From the NCBI GenBank assembly GCA_002151545.1, contig CP021237.1:3100001-3164000 (forward strand): DNA of 64,000 nucleotides, written 5' to 3'. The first letter of the stretch is position 1. Every line of letters begins with the position of its first letter. Shown here in pieces: positions 45,127-53,200 of this stretch. The notes under the pieces are model-generated. The model saw only the letters and a list, made by a program, of their open reading frames with translations. It did no database searches and was not told the DNA's origin. The translations under genes were made by a program, and so were the position numbers. This stretch comes from Sphingobacteriaceae bacterium GW460-11-11-14-LB5 (GTDB taxonomy: Bacteria; Bacteroidota; Bacteroidia; Sphingobacteriales; Sphingobacteriaceae).

Positions 45127-46698
45127 TTAAGTAATCAAATATTTGATATCCTCCAAGAGATAAGGCGCTGGCAGTTTATAGCCATTTACCAAAATGGTAG
45201 GCGTAAAGGCAATTTCTGCCATATCACACCAAGTTTTTTGTTTTTTAGTTACCTCATTCATTTCACCATTAAATGTTATAGGATATTTCTGTGCCCAGAT
45301 TTCATAATTCTGCGCACCTTGCGCATACCAATCATTTAATGCTTTTCCTAAGAGATCAGCATTGTTCAATGTAGTCAATGCACTGATATGTCGGGACACT
45401 TTTGTTTTTTTATCATCATCATGGTCGGCGGTGGTAAAAATAATTTTCACCTGCAGATCATCACGATATTTTAACCATTCATTAATAGTTTGATGTGCCT
45501 TGGCACATGGTCCACAAAATGGATTGCTTACCATGGTAATTACCGTTTCAGCATTTGGATTGCCTAGTGTTACTGGCATCATTTCATCACCTATGGCATA
45601 ACGTGATTGGTTTATTAATACCTGCTTAAATAGTTCACTATTATATTTAAATTTTTTAAGCTGTAATTTTAGTGGTTTAAACTGTATCGAATTAGTAAAG
45701 AATGGTTTAAATGTGTACCAAACTGTAACAGGAAGCAAGAAATAAAAAATTATTTGAATGAAAATACTAGAACTAAAAGTTGAAAAGCTAAAAGGCCAAA
45801 GTCCAAAGCTGAAAGCTACAATATTTGCGATTACTAATAAGCCTTGTACCATGCAGCACAACAGGCACCAATTTTTATAGCGATACTGATAAGAAATAGA
45901 ATAAATAGTATAAGACAGCGCAAGTAAATTCAAACAACTCATTATTGCCAAACTACCAGGGTTAATGAGAAGTGTAATGACTGAACCAGTAAAGTAGAAA
46001 AATCCTACCTCGCCCCATGAAAGCCACGAAGTAAGTTTAGCAGCATCTGATTTAAGGATCGCATTACAACCATTTTTATTGCCCAAGCTGCATAGGTTTT
46101 GTACCAAAGGATTACTACTACCAATACTATTGATTAGCAATAATGAGGTAACACTAACACCAAATAAATTAATAATTAGTAAGACAAAGTAGACAGCGCT
46201 TAAGCTTGTATTCAATAACGCCAGAATTATTCCTAAAACTATTGTAATAATCAGTATGGGCAACCTCATACTTTGGAAAAGATCTTTCCATTTATTTTTA
46301 CCATACTCAGGCTCTTTACTTTCTTTATCTGCCTCGGCCAACAATACTGTACCACTCCATTTTTGCAGAAATTCTTTTATCGGCAAAATAGCTTTTTGCT
46401 TTTTCTCGTCACTGTATACTATTTCCTGATCATTAACAGCCTGTACCAGTATAAAACTCCCTCCATTGCTAGCAAAATGGGCTACAAAAGGGCAATTTAT
46501 GTCTTTAAAAGTAGTTTTATCAATATTAATGGCTGCATTCGCTACCTGCCATTCGGTTAAACAATCGCTTATAGACAATAAACTTGGATATTCAGGATGA
46601 TCCTCCAACTTTTGCGTTAGTCCGTAGACGCTATGTTTAACAAAAAGGGTTTTCAACAGTAAACGGGTTACCGCAACGGCATTTGAATATTGACTCAT
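45127..46698 (-). CDS. fusion of degenerate C39-like domain, VKOR and DsbA/thioredoxin domain
   Basis: This 523-residue inner membrane protein should make disulfides in exported peptides. Residues 1-125 look like a C39 domain that has lost its catalytic Cys and His (HPEYPSLLSISDCL is kept), so it may bind leaders without cutting. Residues about 145-335 are the VKOR domain with membrane helices, the loop pair Cys203 and Cys211, and the active-site pair Cys278 and Cys281 (NWCLLC). Residues 370-523 are thioredoxin-like with CGPC at 395-398 and the cis-proline stretch FTPTILVNG. All redox cysteines are present. It is the first gene of the cluster, directly before the four-cysteine peptide. Confidence 0.92.
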   Translation of the reverse strand: MSQYSNAVAVTRLLLKTLFVKHSVYGLTQKLEDHPEYPSLLSISDCLTEWQVANAAINIDKTTFKDINCPFVAHFASNGGSFILVQAVNDQEIVYSDEKKQKAILPIKEFLQKWSGTVLLAEADKESKEPEYGKNKWKDLFQSMRLPILIITIVLGIILALLNTSLSAVYFVLLIINLFGVSVTSLLLINSIGSSNPLVQNLCSLGNKNGCNAILKSDAAKLTSWLSWGEVGFFYFTGSVITLLINPGSLAIMSCLNLLALSYTIYSISYQYRYKNWCLLCCMVQGLLVIANIVAFSFGLWPFSFSTFSSSIFIQIIFYFLLPVTVWYTFKPFFTNSIQFKPLKLQLKKFKYNSELFKQVLINQSRYAIGDEMMPVTLGNPNAETVITMVSNPFCGPCAKAHQTINEWLKYRDDLQVKIIFTTADHDDDKKTKVSRHISALTTLNNADLLGKALNDWYAQGAQNYEIWAQKYPITFNGEMNEVTKKQKTWCDMAEIAFTPTILVNGYKLPAPYLLEDIKYLIT

Positions 46699-47141
46699 AG
46701 ATTTAAATGGTTAGCTATCGATAAAAAACAAAGGATAATCCAGGATCTCCCCAGAAATACTCCATATTGTTTTATCTTCTTATTTGATTAACAGAAAACA
46801 GCAATCTGCAAAAAGCCACTCTCATTATTCAAATAAAATAGTAATTGCTTGGCAACTGTAATAATTTGCAGTGGCTTCTTCCATCAAGGTCATGGAAATG
46901 CCAAATTTCAAGCGTCTTTCTTAAATAACTTTATTATAAGATAAGATAATCGAAGATAGAAAAAAGGCATTAACAAACAAAAAATAAATACAAAATAAAT
47001 ACATACAAGAATACATAAAAATAAAAATAAACATACAAATTATACAGAATACAATTACAGAATAAAATAAAACGTTTTAGCAAATACGCCTAATTTTTGA
47101 TTTTTTTTTGATATCGCAAATAAAAAAGTGCTTTAAAACAA
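46699..47141. other. AT-rich leader region of the peptide cluster with a possible attenuator
   Basis: No gene is seen. On the minus strand, AAGCCACT (46877-46870) pairs with AGTGGCTT (46820-46813), followed by more Ts, a terminator-like stem with a long 49-base loop between promoter and first gene. A weak promoter candidate reads TTG, 19 bases, TATCTTCG (minus strand of 46951-46980). The stretch 46960-47100 is very A/T-rich. Confidence 0.35.
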
Positions 47142-47179
47142 AAACACCCACTCCCAATAAAAAATGGTGGTGGGTGTTT
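47142..47179 (-). terminator. intrinsic terminator after the redoxin gene
   Basis: The arms AAACACCCAC and GTGGGTGTTT have A/T runs on both sides, 26 bp after the redoxin stop. Its sequence is very like the hairpin at 36635-36678 at the other end of the peptide cluster. Confidence 0.85.
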
Positions 47180-47204
47180 CTAAATAAATTCTTTTTAACC
47201 CGAC

Positions 47205-47786
47205 TTAAAGTTTTGAAAGCAAAAGTTTTACCGAGGCTCTTTTTTGATAATTAGGATCGAAATGAACATATTTAATTTTACCTGAACGATCGATAATATA
47301 GGTTGCCGGAACGGGTAAGGTATGCCGGGTATTACCGTTATTGTCTTCCAGATTTATACCATAGCCTTTGTATTTGATGAAGGTAGCTTCGTCCATCATG
47401 AAGTTTACATTGTAGGCTTTCATAATTTCATCGTCTTTATCCTGAAGGATAGAAAATCCGGCACTGGTTTTTTTGATTGTTTTATCAATGTTTTCTTTCG
47501 TTTCGGGTGTAACACCAATAACGAAAGCATCTTTCCCACTTAACAAGTTTAAAGAATCCTGAAGTTCTTTAATGTGTTTGTTACAGTAGGGGCACCACTG
47601 ACCGCGGTAAAAGAATAATACCACAGAACGGTGTGCTTTGAGCGCACTTTTCAGGCTCACTGTTTTACCGTTTTGATCTACTCCATTAAACATTGGCGCT
47701 TGATCTCCTTCTTTTAAACCCTTTTGTGCTTTTGTTTGTAGCGATAATACAACAGCTAAGGCTGTAAATAAAATAATTCTTTTCAT
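47205..47786 (-). CDS. AhpC/TSA-type redoxin, secreted
   Basis: This thioredoxin-fold peroxiredoxin-like protein has a signal peptide ending at TKAQ and acts in the periplasm. The motif FFYRGQWCPYCNKHI carries a CxxC at the position of the peroxidatic cysteine, and the domain ends with PVPATYIIDRSGKIKYVHFD. The start at 47786 is chosen because the signal sequence starts there; a frame reaching 47828 adds a charged tail that does not fit. The product is about 193 residues. It is the last gene after an ECF sigma and its zinc-type anti-sigma, so it is a likely target or partner of that redox-linked switch. Confidence 0.88.
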   Translation of the reverse strand: MKRIILFTALAVVLSLQTKAQKGLKEGDQAPMFNGVDQNGKTVSLKSALKAHRSVVLFFYRGQWCPYCNKHIKELQDSLNLLSGKDAFVIGVTPETKENIDKTIKKTSAGFSILQDKDDEIMKAYNVNFMMDEATFIKYKGYGINLEDNNGNTRHTLPVPATYIIDRSGKIKYVHFDPNYQKRASVKLLLSKL

Positions 47787-47845
47787 TTTGTCTTTATGTT
47801 TTTTACCTCTTAGTCGAACCGGAAACATTAACCTTACAATAAAAA

Positions 47846-48112
47846 TTAATTTTTATTTATTTCTTTTTCAATTTTCTCGGTTAAGTTTTTTTTAAATGCT
47901 TCGTCCAGTTTAAAATCGTTGTTTTTGAAACTTACAAAGGCCTGATTAATCAACATACTTTGTTGCTGATAAATCCTGCACACAGAACAACCAGCCAAAT
48001 GAACATGCAATTGCAAGGTCTCTGCTACAGTAATTTTTCCAGCTATTTTTTTTTCAGTTAAAAAAGTAGCCTGTTTACAGTTATTGATCATATTTCTCAG
48101 TGCACTTATCAT
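47846..48112 (-). CDS. zinc-type (ZAS) anti-sigma factor, small
   Basis: This 88-residue protein carries the HVHLAGCSVC motif (HxxxCxxC), the signature of zinc-binding anti-sigma domains that often sense oxidants through the cysteines. It has no membrane segment, so it is cytoplasmic. It starts 1 base after the sigma stop, so the two are co-translated. The partner is almost surely the ECF sigma just upstream. Confidence 0.82.
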   Translation of the reverse strand: MISALRNMINNCKQATFLTEKKIAGKITVAETLQLHVHLAGCSVCRIYQQQSMLINQAFVSFKNNDFKLDEAFKKNLTEKIEKEINKN

Positions 48113-48113
48113 A

Positions 48114-48698
48114 TCAGTTCCAGTTTTTTTGAAGGCAGGCCCTCAGGTTAAGTTTTGTGCGGTGCATAATCACCCAGAAATTAGCAGTGCTGAGTTTTAA
48201 TTCGGTACAAATCAGCTCTGACGTGAGATCGTCCATATGTTTCATTGAAAATACAGAAAACCATAAGCCAGGAAGTTTGGTCAAACAGTCATTCAAGATA
48301 GCACCCAGTTCTTTCATCATTAAAGGGTTATCTATTTCCAAACCAAATGCTCTTGGATAATCTTTTTCAGTCCAGTGTCCTGATTCTGCATCAAAAAAAT
48401 CCTTCAGTTCGTTTCCTGCGTCCATTATCTTATTAGCAGAACGTTTTCGGTAAAAATCAGCTATTTTGTTTTTTAAAATTGCCGTTAGCCAGGTTTTCTC
48501 TTTACTATTTCCCTCAAAGCGATCTAATCTTTGTAAACCTGCCAAAAAAGTATCCTGTACTAAATCTTTAGCTACATTTTCGTCTCTTACGCTCAACATC
48601 GCAAAGCCATACAGGTAATCAGCATATTTTTCTACCCAACTTAGTGGGTCTGAATGAACGTTCTTAACTGTATATTCTCTATCCGTTTCGTTCTGCAT
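48114..48698 (-). CDS. ECF sigma factor paired with a ZAS anti-sigma
   Basis: This 194-residue sigma factor has region 2 at about residues 27-75 (YLYGFAMLSVRDENVAKDLV, then QDTFLAGLQRLDRFEG) and region 4 at about 135-185, where the helix-turn-helix is LICTELKLSTANFWVIMHRT. The long linker with DAESGHW is typical of a group of Bacteroidota sigma factors next to short zinc anti-sigmas. It is not linked to SusCD genes, unlike the other three sigma factors here. Confidence 0.9.
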   Translation of the reverse strand: MQNETDREYTVKNVHSDPLSWVEKYADYLYGFAMLSVRDENVAKDLVQDTFLAGLQRLDRFEGNSKEKTWLTAILKNKIADFYRKRSANKIMDAGNELKDFFDAESGHWTEKDYPRAFGLEIDNPLMMKELGAILNDCLTKLPGLWFSVFSMKHMDDLTSELICTELKLSTANFWVIMHRTKLNLRACLQKNWN

Positions 48699-48905
48699 GT
48701 TTTGGTATTATCTTATATAAATATACTGCTTAATTGATTAGTCGCAGGGAATGAAATATCCTTACAAATTATTTTATATTTTTTTTATAAAAAGGCCTGT
48801 ATGCTGATGGAGCTAAATAAAAATATTTAAAAAAATCATTCTGATTTAAAGTAATTTTTAAAGTTGTACGTCTACAGCTCATAATAAACCTAAAAACTTT
48901 TCTAT

Positions 48906-49136
48906 ATGATAGCCGTTTTCAAAACAAATGTATCTACGGATAGCGAGTTAAACGTAATCAGTCCATTGCTGAACAGCCAGTTCAAAGAAATTAAATGGAA
49001 TATCGATTTATGGGATTCTGATAAAATCCTTAGGGTCGATTCGCCAAGAGACTGGACAAAAGAAATTACTGAACTGTTTAACAGTATTGGTTTGCGCTGC
49101 ATTAATCTCGAAATTTTTCATTCCGAACCTTTTTAA
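48906..49136 (+). CDS. small protein, possible ferredoxin-like (HMA-like) fold, unknown function
   Basis: The 76-residue protein has an alternating beta-alpha-beta look: MIAVFKTNV, LNVISPLLNSQF, IKWNIDLWDSDKILRVDS, WTKEITELFNSIG, CINLEIF. This suggests a heavy-metal-associated-like fold, but it lacks the CxxC metal motif. I do not know its role. It is divergent from the ECF sigma (207 bp) and upstream of the molybdenum cofactor genes. Confidence 0.6.
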   Translation: MIAVFKTNVSTDSELNVISPLLNSQFKEIKWNIDLWDSDKILRVDSPRDWTKEITELFNSIGLRCINLEIFHSEPF

Positions 49137-49324
49137 CCCCATATTTTCCTTAAAAAGCAGAAATTACCACTCTAAAAAACATAAAAGTTAGAAAAAACTT
49201 TCATCAGGGTTAATTTAGCTCCATTTATAGAACGCTGCTTTATTGTAGCATATCTTATGGCTTTCTTTTGGCTATTTTGTAATAGATTATGATTAAATTG
49301 CATCATCTATTACATCAATCCCTA

Positions 49325-50440
49325 ATGAAAGAAATTACCGATATCATAAAGGCGTACCAAAAGGCAACGAAGGAAAAGAAAAAAACGGCCCTTGCAACGG
49401 TAGTTCAGGTAGAAGGTTCTTCTTACCGCAGACCTGGTGCCAGGATGCTGATTACTGAAGACGGACAGCTAACCGGTGCCATTAGCGGTGGTTGTTTAGA
49501 GGGTGATGCGTTACGAAAAGCGCTTTCGGCAATTGTACAGCAGGAGAACAAACTCATTACTTACGATACCACCGACGAAGATGATGCTAAATTTGGTGTT
49601 CAGCTGGGCTGCAATGGTATTGTACATATTTTATTCGAACCCATTATAGAAGCGGATGCGTTAAACCCCATAGCTATTTTAACCGCTTTGCAAGGCAAAA
49701 GAGCGCATGCCGTATTGGTAACACTTTTTTCCTTAACAGATAAGCTGCAATTGGGCACCAGCATGCTCTTTAGAAATGAACCTGTTTTATCTAAAATTTC
49801 AAAAGAAATCAAGGATGAAGTACTTCAGGATGCTGAAGAAGTTTACAGGAATAAAACAGCCACATTCAAAAACTATAAAACTGAAAATCAACAGATTGAT
49901 GCCTTTCTGGAGTTTATCCAACCCCCAATTTCATTAATTATAGCCGGTGCAGGCAATGATGCACAGCCTCTGGCCGAAATGGCTTACCTTTTGGGTTGGG
50001 AAGTAACGGTGATAGACGGAAGGCCTACACATGCCACGCCTCAGCGTTTTACAAACGCAACCAGGGTTTTAGTGAGCAAACCTGAAAACATTTTGGCTCA
50101 AATTCAGATAGATGCACAAACCGCTTTTGTACTGATGACACATAATTACAATTATGATCTCGAGCTACTTAAATATCTATTGAATACAAAAGTACCCTAT
50201 ATTGGTACACTAGGCCCAAAGAAAAAGCTGATCAGGATGTTAGGTGAACTGGATTTAGCAACACCGGCAAACGAAACACGTGTGCATGGGCCAATTGGGC
50301 TTGATATTGGTGCAGAAACTGCAGAAGAAATTGCCATTTCTATTCTCGCAGAGATTAAATCGGTTTTTACAGGCGCTTCGGCTATGTTTTTAAAAGAGAA
50401 GAAAAAACCGATCCACGTTTACGAATTAAAAAGTAATTAA
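49325..50440 (+). CDS. xdhC: XdhC/CoxI-family molybdenum cofactor insertion protein
   Basis: Proteins of this family bind molybdenum cofactor and load it, after sulfuration, into xanthine dehydrogenase-type enzymes. The N-terminal XdhC/CoxI domain has VQVEGSSYRRPGARMLI and ISGGCLEGDA. The C-terminal Rossmann domain has LIIAGAGNDAQPLAEMA and TLGPKKKLIRML. The ATG at 49325 gives 371 residues; an upstream start at 49289 adds 12 residues that do not fit the family. It is the first gene of a ten-gene molybdenum cofactor operon. The presence of XdhC predicts a xanthine dehydrogenase-family enzyme outside the window. Confidence 0.9.
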   Translation: MKEITDIIKAYQKATKEKKKTALATVVQVEGSSYRRPGARMLITEDGQLTGAISGGCLEGDALRKALSAIVQQENKLITYDTTDEDDAKFGVQLGCNGIVHILFEPIIEADALNPIAILTALQGKRAHAVLVTLFSLTDKLQLGTSMLFRNEPVLSKISKEIKDEVLQDAEEVYRNKTATFKNYKTENQQIDAFLEFIQPPISLIIAGAGNDAQPLAEMAYLLGWEVTVIDGRPTHATPQRFTNATRVLVSKPENILAQIQIDAQTAFVLMTHNYNYDLELLKYLLNTKVPYIGTLGPKKKLIRMLGELDLATPANETRVHGPIGLDIGAETAEEIAISILAEIKSVFTGASAMFLKEKKKPIHVYELKSN

Positions 50441-50443
50441 GCA

Positions 50444-51034
50444 TTGAAAACGGGCATCATCATATTGGCAGCTGGCAGCTCTTCACGTTTAGGGAGACCA
50501 AAACAGCTTTTGGATTACAAGGGAAAAACACTCTTGCAAACCGTCATAGATGAAGCTTTAGCCACAAATTGCAAACCTGTTCTGGTTGTTTTAGGTGCAA
50601 ATGCTAAAGAAATAGCCGCCCGGCACCAGAATGATCAGATCAGCATCGTGATTAACGAAAACTGGAAAAATGGAATGGCTTCGAGTATTGTTGCCGGACT
50701 TTCATCCATGATCAAAAATAATAGTGCATTGGAATGTATCATTATTGCAGTTGCCGACCAGGCTTTTATAAAAATGAGTAACTTTAATCACTTAATCGAA
50801 AAGCAGAAAGAAACGGGTAAAAATATCATTGCCAGTGCATATGCCGAAACGATCGGAACTCCTGTCCTCTTCAAAAAGGATTACTTTGAAGCACTTTTAT
50901 CGCTCAAAGGCGCAGAAGGGGCAAAAAACATATTAAAACAGCATCCCCATGAGCTGGAAACCGTAATTTTCGAAGGTGGAGGAATTGATATTGATACAGA
51001 AACAGATTACAACAATTTAATTAGCCAGCAATGA
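50444..51034 (+). CDS. mocA: MocA-like molybdenum cofactor nucleotidyltransferase
   Basis: This 196-residue NTP transferase links CTP (or GTP) to molybdopterin, which makes the dinucleotide cofactor. The signature ILAAGSSSRLGRPKQLLDYK at residues 7-26 is the nucleotide-binding loop, and VADQAF supplies the metal-binding Asp. The start is a TTG at 50444, directly before KTGIIILAAG; no ATG fits. It begins 4 bases after xdhC and its TGA overlaps the moaA ATG. XdhC and MocA side by side point to a cytosine-dinucleotide enzyme of the xanthine oxidase family. Confidence 0.87.
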   Translation: MKTGIIILAAGSSSRLGRPKQLLDYKGKTLLQTVIDEALATNCKPVLVVLGANAKEIAARHQNDQISIVINENWKNGMASSIVAGLSSMIKNNSALECIIIAVADQAFIKMSNFNHLIEKQKETGKNIIASAYAETIGTPVLFKKDYFEALLSLKGAEGAKNILKQHPHELETVIFEGGGIDIDTETDYNNLISQQ

Positions 51035-52011
51035 TAGCAGATTCTTTTGGAAGAATACACGATTACCTGCGGATATCGCTTACCGATAACTGTAATTTTC
51101 GCTGCTTTTATTGCATGCCTGAAGAAGAGTACGACTTTACCCCTGCCTCCCGGCTCATGCAAACCGACGAAATTATTAAGCTCGCAGCAATTTTTGTGGC
51201 CAATGGCGTAAAAAAAATCAGGCTTACCGGCGGTGAACCATTGGTAAGAAAAGATGCCGCCCAAATTATTGCCGCACTGGGTAAACTTCCGGTCGAGCTC
51301 GTCATTACCACAAATGGAACCCGCATTGCAGAAATGCTCCCGGTTTTAAAAGAGGCAGGTATTAAAACCATCAATATCAGCTTAGATACCCTTCAGCCGG
51401 AAAAATTCTTTATGATTACCCGAAGGGATGTTTTCCATCAGGTACGCAGTAATATCGAACTGCTTTTGCAGCACAAAATCAAGGTAAAAGTAAATATGGT
51501 GGTGATGAAAGGTCTTAACGACAATGAGATCGGCGATTTTATCAGTTGGACCAAACATAATCCCATCCAGATCAGGTTTATTGAGTTTATGCCCTTTAGC
51601 GGAAACAAGTGGACGAGCAATAAGATGTTCTCTTTAGCTGAAATCCTATCTGTGGTTGAAAAAGATTTCACCGTATTACCTGTTAAAGGAGAAGCACACG
51701 ATACAGCCAAAAGTTTCATGATCCCTGGTCATGAAGGTTCGTTTGCCATTATCAGCACCATGACCAATCCTTTTTGTGATACCTGTAACCGGATGCGCTT
51801 AACTGCAGATGGCAAACTCAAAAACTGCCTTTTTTCGGATAGTGAAACCGATCTGCTTACGGCATTGCGGAAAAATGAAGATGTGCTCCCACTCATTCAA
51901 TCGGCCATTTGGAGCAAAAAGAAAGCATTGGGTGGGCAACTGGTAAGCGATTTCGAAAAAATTGATGCCACTACCATTCAAAACAGAAGTATGATTACCA
52001 TTGGAGGATAA
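51031..52011 (+). CDS. moaA: GTP 3',8-cyclase MoaA
   Basis: This radical SAM enzyme makes the first step of molybdopterin synthesis from GTP. The N-terminal 4Fe-4S motif is CNFRCFYC (Cys21, 25, 28) and the SAM-binding stretch is RLTGGEPLVRKD. The C-terminal cluster is CDTCNRMRLTADGKLKNC. The protein ends in Gly-Gly as active MoaA proteins do. The 326 residues are full length. It overlaps mocA by 4 bases. Confidence 0.95.
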   Translation: MIADSFGRIHDYLRISLTDNCNFRCFYCMPEEEYDFTPASRLMQTDEIIKLAAIFVANGVKKIRLTGGEPLVRKDAAQIIAALGKLPVELVITTNGTRIAEMLPVLKEAGIKTINISLDTLQPEKFFMITRRDVFHQVRSNIELLLQHKIKVKVNMVVMKGLNDNEIGDFISWTKHNPIQIRFIEFMPFSGNKWTSNKMFSLAEILSVVEKDFTVLPVKGEAHDTAKSFMIPGHEGSFAIISTMTNPFCDTCNRMRLTADGKLKNCLFSDSETDLLTALRKNEDVLPLIQSAIWSKKKALGGQLVSDFEKIDATTIQNRSMITIGG

Positions 52012-52018
52012 AATTTTC

Positions 52019-53197
52019 ATGATTAGCGTTAAAGAAGCAAAAGACCTCATTTCTCAACACATCATAGCATTCAATCCCATTTCAATTGATTTGGCCAAGG
52101 CATCGGGACACATTCTTGCAGCCGATGTTTATGCTAAATACGATATTCCTGCATTTAGTCAATCATCTATGGATGGTTATGCCATTAAGTTTGAAGATCA
52201 AGAACAAGAGCTCGCCTTAATAGGCGAAATGGCCGCAGGAACGGCAATCCGTATCACTATACAAGAGGGACAAACCAGCAGAATATTTACAGGTGCCCCC
52301 TTACCTGAAGGTGCCGACACCGTGGTGATGCAGGAAAAAATTACACGTAAGGATGGAAAAATTACCTTACAAGATCCCAATTTAAAACCTGGCTTAAATG
52401 TACGGGATAAAGGTTCAGAAATTATGGCCGGAGCATTGGCAATGGAAAAAGGAAATCTGCTTAGTCCTGCTGCTATTGGCTTTCTGGCAGGGATTGGTAT
52501 TAACGAAGTTAGCGTTTATCCCATGCCCAAAATTTCGATTATTGTAACGGGAAAAGAATTACAACAACCGGGGAAAACACTCGAATTTGGACAGGTGTAT
52601 GAATCGAATTCCTATTCGCTTTCTGCAGCTTTAAAACAGGAAGGCATAGAACAGATTACCATTTACGAAGCCGATGATGATCTGGAAATCCTCAAAAAAG
52701 TATTACAAACTGCAACAGCAAGCAGTGATGTGGTGCTGCTCACCGGAGGTGTAAGTGTAGGCGATTACGATTTCGTAATCGAAGCAGCTTCACATTGCGG
52801 CATCAAACAGATTTTCCATAAGGTGAAACAGAAACCTGGCAAACCGTTATATTTTGGCACCAAAGATCAAAAACTAATATTCGGACTTCCAGGTAATCCT
52901 TCATCTGTACTCAGTTGCTATTATAATTATGTATTGCCATCCATCAAATCCTTATCGCATAAAAGCAATAGCGTAATGGAGGTTCAGGCAGAGCTTACGC
53001 ACACCTATTCCAAACCTGCCGGGTTAACACATTTTCTGAAAGGTAAGTATGAAAATGGGCTGGTTACCCCACTCAGCGCCCAGGAGTCATACCGGTTAAG
53101 CTCTTTTGCACAGGCCAATTGCCTGATCTGCCTGAACGAAACACAAGAACATTTTAAAGAAAGCGACATCCTCACCGTATTGATTTTACCAGACTAA
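52019..53197 (+). CDS. moeA: molybdopterin molybdenumtransferase MoeA
   Basis: This enzyme inserts molybdate into adenylylated molybdopterin. The motifs are FSQSSMDGYAIKF, IFTGAPLPEGADTVVMQE, TGGVSVGDYDFV and GLPGNPSSVLSCY, covering the family domains in order. The ATG at 52019 has a good ribosome site (GGAGGA at 52003-52008, inside the moaA end); an upstream TTG at 52001 is less likely. The product is 392 residues, the normal length. Confidence 0.94.
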   Translation: MISVKEAKDLISQHIIAFNPISIDLAKASGHILAADVYAKYDIPAFSQSSMDGYAIKFEDQEQELALIGEMAAGTAIRITIQEGQTSRIFTGAPLPEGADTVVMQEKITRKDGKITLQDPNLKPGLNVRDKGSEIMAGALAMEKGNLLSPAAIGFLAGIGINEVSVYPMPKISIIVTGKELQQPGKTLEFGQVYESNSYSLSAALKQEGIEQITIYEADDDLEILKKVLQTATASSDVVLLTGGVSVGDYDFVIEAASHCGIKQIFHKVKQKPGKPLYFGTKDQKLIFGLPGNPSSVLSCYYNYVLPSIKSLSHKSNSVMEVQAELTHTYSKPAGLTHFLKGKYENGLVTPLSAQESYRLSSFAQANCLICLNETQEHFKESDILTVLILPD

Positions 53198-53200
53198 ACG

